From positions 14,532,544 through 14,596,543 of the forward strand of contig OX393582.1 of the NCBI GenBank assembly GCA_947652605.1: a DNA stretch of 64,000 nt. Direction: 5' to 3'. Origin of the DNA: Elmis aenea (lineage: Eukaryota; Arthropoda; Insecta; Coleoptera; Elmidae). Positions 48,001-57,000 of this stretch are shown one piece after another. The translations under genes and the position numbers were made by a program. Numbering within the stretch: position 1 is the stretch's first letter; each line of letters opens with the position of its first letter. Under the pieces are notes generated by a model, which was given only the letters and a program-made list of their open reading frames with translations, did not search any database and was not told the origin of the DNA.

Positions 48001-51000
48001 GCATGTCAAATTATATTACTTCCGGTTTTTTTAACGTCACTTGCTTTCACGGTCTGTAGACATCTGCTTATTGTGTTATAAAGAATCCATGAAAATCTGA
48101 GTTTAATATCGGTGGGTGCCGACTTGTTAAGTCACGCCATAGTGCGAATCTGTTCCTGCCAATATAACCATTGGATGATTTATTGACGCTGAGACAGGTA
48201 ATCTTTTTCTTTGAACCACGTGAAAATTGGAGGTTATCATATATTTCTTTTCTTTTAGGTGTCTTTAAGCTTTGTCTTTAAGCTTGGTTGTACAGCTTTG
48301 TCGTTAAGTTTGGTCTCAAGCTTAGTCGTACGTTTTGGCTTTAAGCTTTGTTCTTAAGTTTGGTCTTAAGTTTCGTTTTGTGTCAGCTCCGGTCCAGTTA
48401 TCCTGGCCCGCCCAGCTGTTAGCTTGTTTAAGCTTTGGACGTACTATTACTGTCAAGTGTTCTGTCGATGTACTACCGCTAAACTACGGACAGCATTTCC
48501 GACAACATCTCTTCTCCTTCAACGTGCCTTCGGCGGCTCAGCGAAAGCTAAGAATATCTATTTAAGCCCCGACTGTTAGCTACGTTCTTAATATTTTTAT
48601 TATTTCTGTTAACTATTGTAGAGCCTTCAGCTCGTTACTACTGTTAGTTCACTGTCTTTTTTTTCCTACATTTAATTAGTAACTGTACTTTTGTTAGTGT
48701 TACTTAGTAACATTCAAATTAATCTGTTATTATCCTACGTTCTCAACAACCCTTGAGTGGCTTTGTCGTCACCATAATTTCTTTTAGTCGTACCTTACGA
48801 TTAATAAGTTAGGGACCGTACTCCGTTTGCAAAGTATTTTTGGTTATGTTATCGTTCGGTGATTTTAGTGCCGCAACTTTTGATAGGTAGGAGAGCTCTT
48901 CCACTTAAGCGGATTGTATTTTCATTGAAACTGAATTATTATTCTTTTATATATTTATTTGTGTATTGTAAATAGGTACTTGCAAACACAGGAACAGAAC
49001 CAACCTTATTTCGTAGTATATGTACTTTCTTTTCGTTTAATTTTAGCGAATGGTTTTATTAGCCTTTCAAGCCTGTTGAGACCAGGAGTTGTTATCGTCA
49101 AGCATATTCTTTGTTTTATTTTTAATTTCAAACTGTTTTTATTTATTATTAAAGGCATATATCATTCCCGTCTACAAATTCTTTTATTTCATTTACTAGG
49201 TTTTTCGCTATTTGAAACCTTATAGAATAAATAGTGTGGCGCCCTTATTAAGGTTTACAAGTTTCTTTCTAATTCGGACCTACCCCTTCTCGTCTGAACT
49301 AGCCGCGAGTCCGAACTACCCTTCTTGCTGCAAGAATAGTGGCTTTCTTAGAAAGTGGCCGATATTCGTGTAACAAAATTGACGCCCAACATTAGGGGCC
49401 TTGTGTAACTAAACCTTATTGGCTTTGTGTAACTGTACTTTACTCGTTTAGGGACTTGTTTGATAATTGCCTTTATTTTGAAAATTTTTCTGTTGGTATT
49501 TTTCTAGAATTTTATATCTTGCTACGTGTGTTGCATATATCTAGGCGTTCCTAATCCTATATGCATACATTTATCCTAGCTTCGCTACGATTGGTTAGGT
49601 TTTGACTTCTCTGCTGGACGTTTTCGTTGTTACTACCTGGGTTTCGGGATTTCTGATATACAGGGTGGAACAACAATTTTGTACTTTTTTTTTTTATTGG
49701 TTCTATAGATTCCTTAGGTGGTTTTATGCAATTTAGCACATTTTCTATATACAGAGCCAGTAAAAATTTTTGTCCAAATTTTTTTTTATCGCTTTTTAGG
49801 TTTTTGGAAGTCTTTTGCGACCAGACTTGATACGTAGGTACAGTTTCGGTCAAAGATTTAGTCCAAATAATTTTTCTTTTAGGCTATTTAGTTGCTTCTC
49901 TTTCTTTTTCTGGTTTTCTTCCTTCTCGAAGGAAAGTTAATTACTTGCTATACCTTACTGATTTTGACTACATACAATGGCACCGTTGTGCATTTGGAAA
50001 GATTTTATTGACTCTTTGAATCAAGGTGAGCTCGCGTATGAGTTAACGAGCCGTGGTTTTCCGTCCGCTACAGTAGCCGAGATGAGAAAGTCAGTTCGTG
50101 GCGTGCTTAAATTAGATTCAGAAAAATCGCTATCGCAAGTTGCCTATACGGTTGAGTTTAACGAAGATAAGACAGCTATTACTAGAAATTTAATTGAATT
50201 AGAATCGGCACTTCAAACTTTTGAAGGTGATACGAAAGCTGCGTGCTTCCGCCGAACATCGGCGCTGATGAAACATACTGATCGACGCCTTGAACTCGCT
50301 AACCCGACTACCGGCGAGATGAAAAGTCAACTTAATGCGCTTCGACTGCGTGCGCTTGAGCTTAAATCAGATTTCGAAAACGCTTACAAACGCGCGTTAC
50401 GTGATCAGACTGCAGCACCGACCAACAGCACTCCGCTTCGTAATGCGGTGACACATGCGTCAGATGACTCGTCCGACGAAGGCGATATTCTAGTTCCTCC
50501 GGTTTCTCAAATATTTTCTGCAAGGTTTGTTCCTGTCTCGAAATGGGGCATTACGTTTAGTGGACGAAGTGATGCTTCCGTTAGCTCTTTCTTGGAACGT
50601 GTTGAAGAACTAAGAATAGCGCGTAATGTTACTACCTCTCAATTATTTTTTTCGGCTATCGACCTGTTTGAAGGCGATGCTCTTCTATGGTATCGTTCGG
50701 TGCGTGAGGATATTCGCGATTGGACTTCTCTAGTCATTAATCTTCGTCAAGCATTTTTACCATCAGATTATGACGAGAGATTGAGACAGGAAATCTACAA
50801 TCGCTTACAAGGATCTTCCGAACGCCCAACCTTATTTGTCGCTGCGATGCGTAATTTATTTCGCAGATTGACCTTCATTCCTTCTGAGTCTGAACAACTT
50901 CATCGTATTATCGGTAATCTACGTCCTAAATATTCGCAAAGCTTGCTTTTTCAACAACCAACTACTTTTACTAAACTCATTTCATTGTTACGCACGTTAG

Positions 51001-54000
51001 AGGATGCAGAGATTCGAAATCGACGTTTTGAACCTCGATCTGGATCCGAACCTTTGCTGGAACCTGACTTAGCGTGTGCGCAACGATCTTCTCGCCAACG
51101 TGTCGATAAAGTTGATGTTCCTTCTTCTCTTGAACGTACTAAACCTGTCGCGTCTCTTTCTACCTCGACTACGGTATATTCTAGGACTGTTCCTGTTTCT
51201 TCTTCTAAACCTTTCGCTTCCATGACGTGCTGGAATTGTGGGAAAACCGGTCATGTTTCTCCTTCTTGTCCCCAACCCCAGAAACGTCACTGTTATAAGT
51301 GTGGCCAACCGAACCACACTACTCGGACTTGTCCGAAATGTAACAATAATAAGCCTTCGGAAAACTAACTTGTGAGTCGTCGACCCGAGTGACTGACTCA
51401 CCTTTCTCTTCTAGTACTGCAATCTCGGATTCATTTTCTGACTTAGACATTCGATCTAAATTCGCTTTAGATTTTCTTTTAGCTTCTTCTGAGGGTGACG
51501 AACGCCCTTATTTATCTGTAGAGATTTTTGGGAAAACTTTTCTAGGTCTATTAGACTCTGGTGCTTCCCGTACTATACTTGGTCGTTCCGGTTGGGACGT
51601 ACTCAAGTCTTTTGATTTAACTTTGTTGCCTTCTTCTATTCCTGAGTGTACTGTCGCTAATGGCGTATCCTGTTCCGTTTTGGGATTACTTTGCGTTCCT
51701 GTAGTAGTAGAGAAACGCGTTGTCCTGACAGAAATTCTAGTTATACCTTCGCTACCTCATTCTCTTATCTTAGGAGTTGACTTTTGGAAGAAATTGGGAA
51801 TCATTCCCAATATCCGTAATGGAGGATGGACGTTTAGCGATAGGAAAGAGCTAGAAATTGCTTCCATTACAGACCATAGTCACTTGGACGCAAGGCAGAT
51901 GTCTCTTCTTTCTTCGTTGCTTAGGGATATCTTTTCTGTTATGAAACCGACTTTAGGATGCACGAACCTTGTTGAACACGAAATTCGTACTACCGCTGAA
52001 CCCATCAAACAGCGTTACTACCCTATCTCCCCAGCACTACAAAAGTTTGTGGATGCTGAAATGAACGCCATGCTGGAGCAAGGTGTTATCGAACCATCAC
52101 AGTCACCGTGGGCATCACCCATTGTGCTTGTCAAAAAGAAAGATAGTACTTATAGGTTCTGTGTGGACTATCGCAAGGTAAACAAAGTCACTGAACGTGA
52201 TGCGTATCCTCTTCCATATATATCTAATATTCTAGATCGTCTACGTGACGCTAAGTTTCTTTCTAGTTTGGATATTAAAACTGCTTATTGGCAGATTCCG
52301 GTTAAAGCTGAGTCTAGACCTATTACTGCCTTTACTGTACCAAACAGAGGTTTGTTCCAGTTCCGACGCCTTCCCTTTGGGTTACATAATTCCCCAGCCA
52401 CGTGGCAACGGCTGATCGACCGCGTTATCGGCGCAGACCTAGAACCTCATGTCTTTGTCTATCTCGATGATATTGTCATAGTCACGAATGACTTTGATAA
52501 ACATTTGGACGTCCTTCGGGAAGTCTTCAAACGACTTATGGACGCTGGTCTTACTGTTCGTCGAGATAAATGTCACTTTTGCCGTCCCGAATTACGCTAT
52601 CTCGGTTATGTTGTCGATAAACAGGGTTTACATGTGGACCCAGAAAAAGTTTCTGCTATTCTTAACTTACCTATTCCTACTTCCGTTACTGAAGTACGTC
52701 GTGTCCTAGGAATGGCATCGTGGTACCGACGTTTTATTCCTAATTTCTCTACCGTTGTTTCTCCTATCACTTCTCTTACTAAAAAGAATGCTAACTTTCT
52801 TTGGAGTGACGAATGTCAACTAGCTTTTACGGCCATTAAGGAAGCTCTTATTGCTGCTCCAATTCTTAGCTGTCCTGATTTTAACAAGGAGTTTACTATT
52901 CAGACTGATGCCTCAGATTATGGTGTAGGTGCTATCTTGACCCAAACGCATGATGACGGCGAACATGCAGTTAGTTACATTAGCTGTTCGTTGCAGAAAG
53001 CAGCGCGTAATTATAGCACCACGGAAAAAGAATGTCTCGCAGTCGTATGGGCCATAGAAAAATTCCGACCATATATCGAAGGTGCTCACTTTACTGTGGT
53101 CACTGACCACCACTCCTTGATTTGGCTTAATAATCTTAAGGATCCTTCTGGACGCCTTGCTCGTTGGAGCGTACGACTACAGCAGTACGACTTCACGATA
53201 GTCCATCGCAAGGGCAAAGATCATGTCGTTCCAGATACTTTGTCTCGTTCTGTTCCTAAACTTGATGTCGTGGAACCTGCCATTATTCCTTCTCCACTTC
53301 AGACTTCTGATGAGTGGTATTGTCGCTTACGTACCTCTATCGAAACCAACCCGGATAAATATCCCGTTTGGCGTGTCGACAATGGTAAGATCTTTAAGTA
53401 TACTTCTCCTCGTATTCGTGGGCTCGATCCAGAATGCGATAACTGGAAGTTTGTTGTTCCTACGGAACTTCGTCGAGATCTCATCAATGAGAACCATGAC
53501 TTACCAACTGCCGGTCACGCTGGTGTGTTCAAAACGTTTGAGCGTTTGGCCACACGTTACTATTGGCCTAAAATGAGATCCTCTGTTGCTAGATATGTCC
53601 GGAGATGTGCAGTTTGTGCCGCACATAAGGTAGAACAGAAGAAACCTTATGGTTTTATGGTACCTCGTGCTAAACCTTCTCGTCCTTGGCAGTTCCTCTG
53701 CATCGATATTGTAGGACCTCTTCCTCGTTCGCCTAAAGGCTATACCTTTATTCTTGTTGTCTCTGATTGCTTTACTAAATACTCTTGCTTCTTTCCTCTT
53801 CGTCGTGCTACAGCTGCTACGGTTTGTCGCGCTGTAGAAGATGAAATTTTTTTAGTTTATGGTACACCGCAATACATTATCTGTGATAATGGTGTACAAT
53901 TTCGTAGTAGAGAGTTTGGTTCTCTATGTGAACGCTATCGTTCTAAAATTCTATTTAATGCTCCTTACCATCCGCAAGCTAATCCTGCAGAACGCATTAA

Positions 54001-57000
54001 CCGCGTACTAAAAACTATGCTTTCTTCGTATGTTGCTGATAACCACCGAAAGTGGGATTCGCTATTGCCAAAAGTTGCTTGTGCTATTCGCACGTCCAAA
54101 CATGAAGTAATTGGTCACTCTCCTTTCTTTGCTAACTTCGGGCGTGAGCACCATCTATATGGAGATCACATGGGACGACCACCCGATCTCAATGAACCGA
54201 TTGAAGATCCTGATCGCACTGTTGACGAACCTGGCTTACGAACGAAAGGCATAGAACAACTGCGTTTGGATATTAAGAATCGATTGAACAAGGCTTACGA
54301 ACAAGCTAGCCGACGTTACAATCTTCGTCGACGCCCAGTTGAGTTTGCTGTAAACTCACTTGTGTGGCGCAGGAACTTTGCTTTATCCAACGCCGCTGCT
54401 TACATCAACGCCAAACTTACTGCGAAGTTTATTGGTCCCTTTACTGTTTTGAAACGTGTGTCTCCTTGGACTTACCAGTTAGCTGACGAGTCTGGTAAAG
54501 ACGTAGGCACCTGGCATGTTCAAGATATGAAGCCATATCTTGCTGAAGACTAATACGACATTTTTTCTGTTACTTGTTGGTCCGCTTTCTCTTTACTTAG
54601 TTGCTTTCCCTACTGGGATTTTCTTTGGACTGACAGTTTCTATGTTCGCATTTGTCGATGTCTCGGCTTCATCATTTGACGTTTCGTAACTTTCTGTTTC
54701 TTTCCGCTTTCTCTCCTTCTTGGTTCAGGATGAAGAATTGGCCAAGGGTGCGTGGTTACCAGGGGTAAAAGCCCCCTAAACACCCGCTTTCTCTCCTTCT
54801 TGGTTCAGGATGAAGAATTGGCCAAGGGTGTGTGGTTACCAGGGGTAAAAGCCCCCTAAACACTCACTTTGTTTTGTCTTTCTCTGTTTCTTTCTTCTTT
54901 CTCTCCTTCTTGGTTCAGGATGAAGAATTGACCAAGGGTGCGTGGTTACCAGGGGTAAAAGCCCCCTAAACACCCGCTTTCTCTCCTTCTTGGTTCAGGA
55001 TGAAGAATTGACCAAGGGTGCGTGGTTACCAGGGGTAAAAGCCCCCTAAACACTCACTTTGTTTTTCTTTTGTCGTTCTTTGGAACTTTCTTCTTTCTGG
55101 AAATGACTGATGATGGATAGATGCGAACATGACGACAAGCGATCAGTTCTCGGAACCCTGACTCTTTGGACTCAGACCGAGCCGCCTCTGTCAGAGTAGA
55201 TGAGTGACGGATGACTGCTGTCTTTTGGCTTCACTGTGTGATCTCTCCTGGACAGGTGGATCACGACAGCGCTTTTCTTTTTCCAAAGTCCGCGATATAT
55301 TTCTTACCAGTTTCGAGGATAAACCGATTGGTTTATACCTCTTTAGTTTCAGTTCGGTGTCCTTATCGGCGCTGTGTTAGTAGGTTAAGTTGTTTTCTCT
55401 TTTGTTCCGATTTCGCTTGAATAAGCTTTCAAGTGTAGTTGGTGGCGCTTGGTCTCCACTTGTTGTGTGGGATGACATAGATGGCCACGACGCGACGAAG
55501 ATCTTGAGCGAGGTATCCTTGTTCCCCCTGCCAACAAGCGTGTAGCGTGGAAGGTGTGCCGACTCACACTAGGGTTTTCAAGTGAAGTTGCGGTTTTCTT
55601 TGGTTTTCTCTTGGACCTTTCGGTTCTTTCTTTTGATTTATTTTTATTACTACTTTTCTTTTAGGAAAGAAAATTTTTTTTTTTTTTTTCCTTATCTTCA
55701 TTTTTCCTTCTAGTAAGGGGGGGATTTGTTACGTTATTATTGTCCGATTGGGAGTTAGGTCCCATGAGTAGTAGTTTCAGCTTATTTTAGTAGCTCCACT
55801 GACCAGTCTTTTTCCACGCATGTCAAATTATATTACTTCCGGTTTTTTTAACGTCACTTGCTTTCACGGTCTGTAGACATCTGCTTATTGTGTTATAAAG
55901 AATCCATGAAAATCTGAGTTTAATATCGGTGGGTGCCGACTTGTTAAGTCACGCCATAGTGCGAATCTGTTCCTGCCAATATAACCATTGGATGATTTAT
56001 TGACGCTGAGACAGGTAATCTTTTTCTTTGAACCACGTGAAAATTGGAGGTTATCATATATTTCTTTTCTTTTAGGTGTCTTTAAGCTTTGTCTTTAAGC
56101 TTGGTTGTACAGCTTTGTCGTTAAGTTTGGTCTCAAGCTTAGTCGTACGTTTTGGCTTTAAGCTTTGTTCTTAAGTTTGGTCTTAAGTTTCGTTTTGTGT
56201 CAGCTCCGGTCCAGTTATCCTGGCCCGCCCAGCTGTTAGCTTGTTTAAGCTTTGGACGTACTATTACTGTCAAGTGTTCTGTCGATGTACTACCGCTAAA
56301 CTACGGACAGCATTTCCGACAACATCTCTTCTCCTTCAACGTGCCTTCGGCGGCTCAGCGAAAGCTAAGAATATCTATTTAAGCCCCGACTGTTAGCTAC
56401 GTTCTTAATATTTTTATTATTTCTGTTAACTATTGTAGAGCCTTCAGCTCGTTACTACTGTTAGTTCACTGTCTTTTTTTTCCTACATTTAATTAGTAAC
56501 TGTACTTTTGTTAGTGTTACTTAGTAACATTCAAATTAATCTGTTATTATCCTACGTTCTCAACAACCCTTGAGTGGCTTTGTCGTCACCATAATTTCTT
56601 TTAGTCGTACCTTACGATTAATAAGTTAGGGACCGTACTCCGTTTGCAAAGTATTTTTGGTTATGTTATCGTTCGGTGATTTTAGTGCCGCAACTTTTGA
56701 TAGGTAGGAGAGCTCTTCCACTTAAGCGGATTGTATTTTCATTGAAACTGAATTATTATTCTTTTATATATTTATTTGTGTATTGTAAATAGGTACTTGC
56801 AAACACAGGAACAGAACCAACCTTATTTCGTAGTATATGTACTTTCTTTTCGTTTAATTTTAGCGAATGGTTTTATTAGCCTTTCAAGCCTGTTGAGACC
56901 AGGAGTTGTTATCGTCAAGCATATTCTTTGTTTTATTTTTAATTTCAAACTGTTTTTATTTATTATTAAAGGCATATATCATTCCCGTCTACAAATTCTT

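Noticed and set aside
55211..55567. env gene remnant in the Gypsy element
   Set aside because: Short unrelated frames on both strands, with no signal peptide, membrane anchor or cleavage site.
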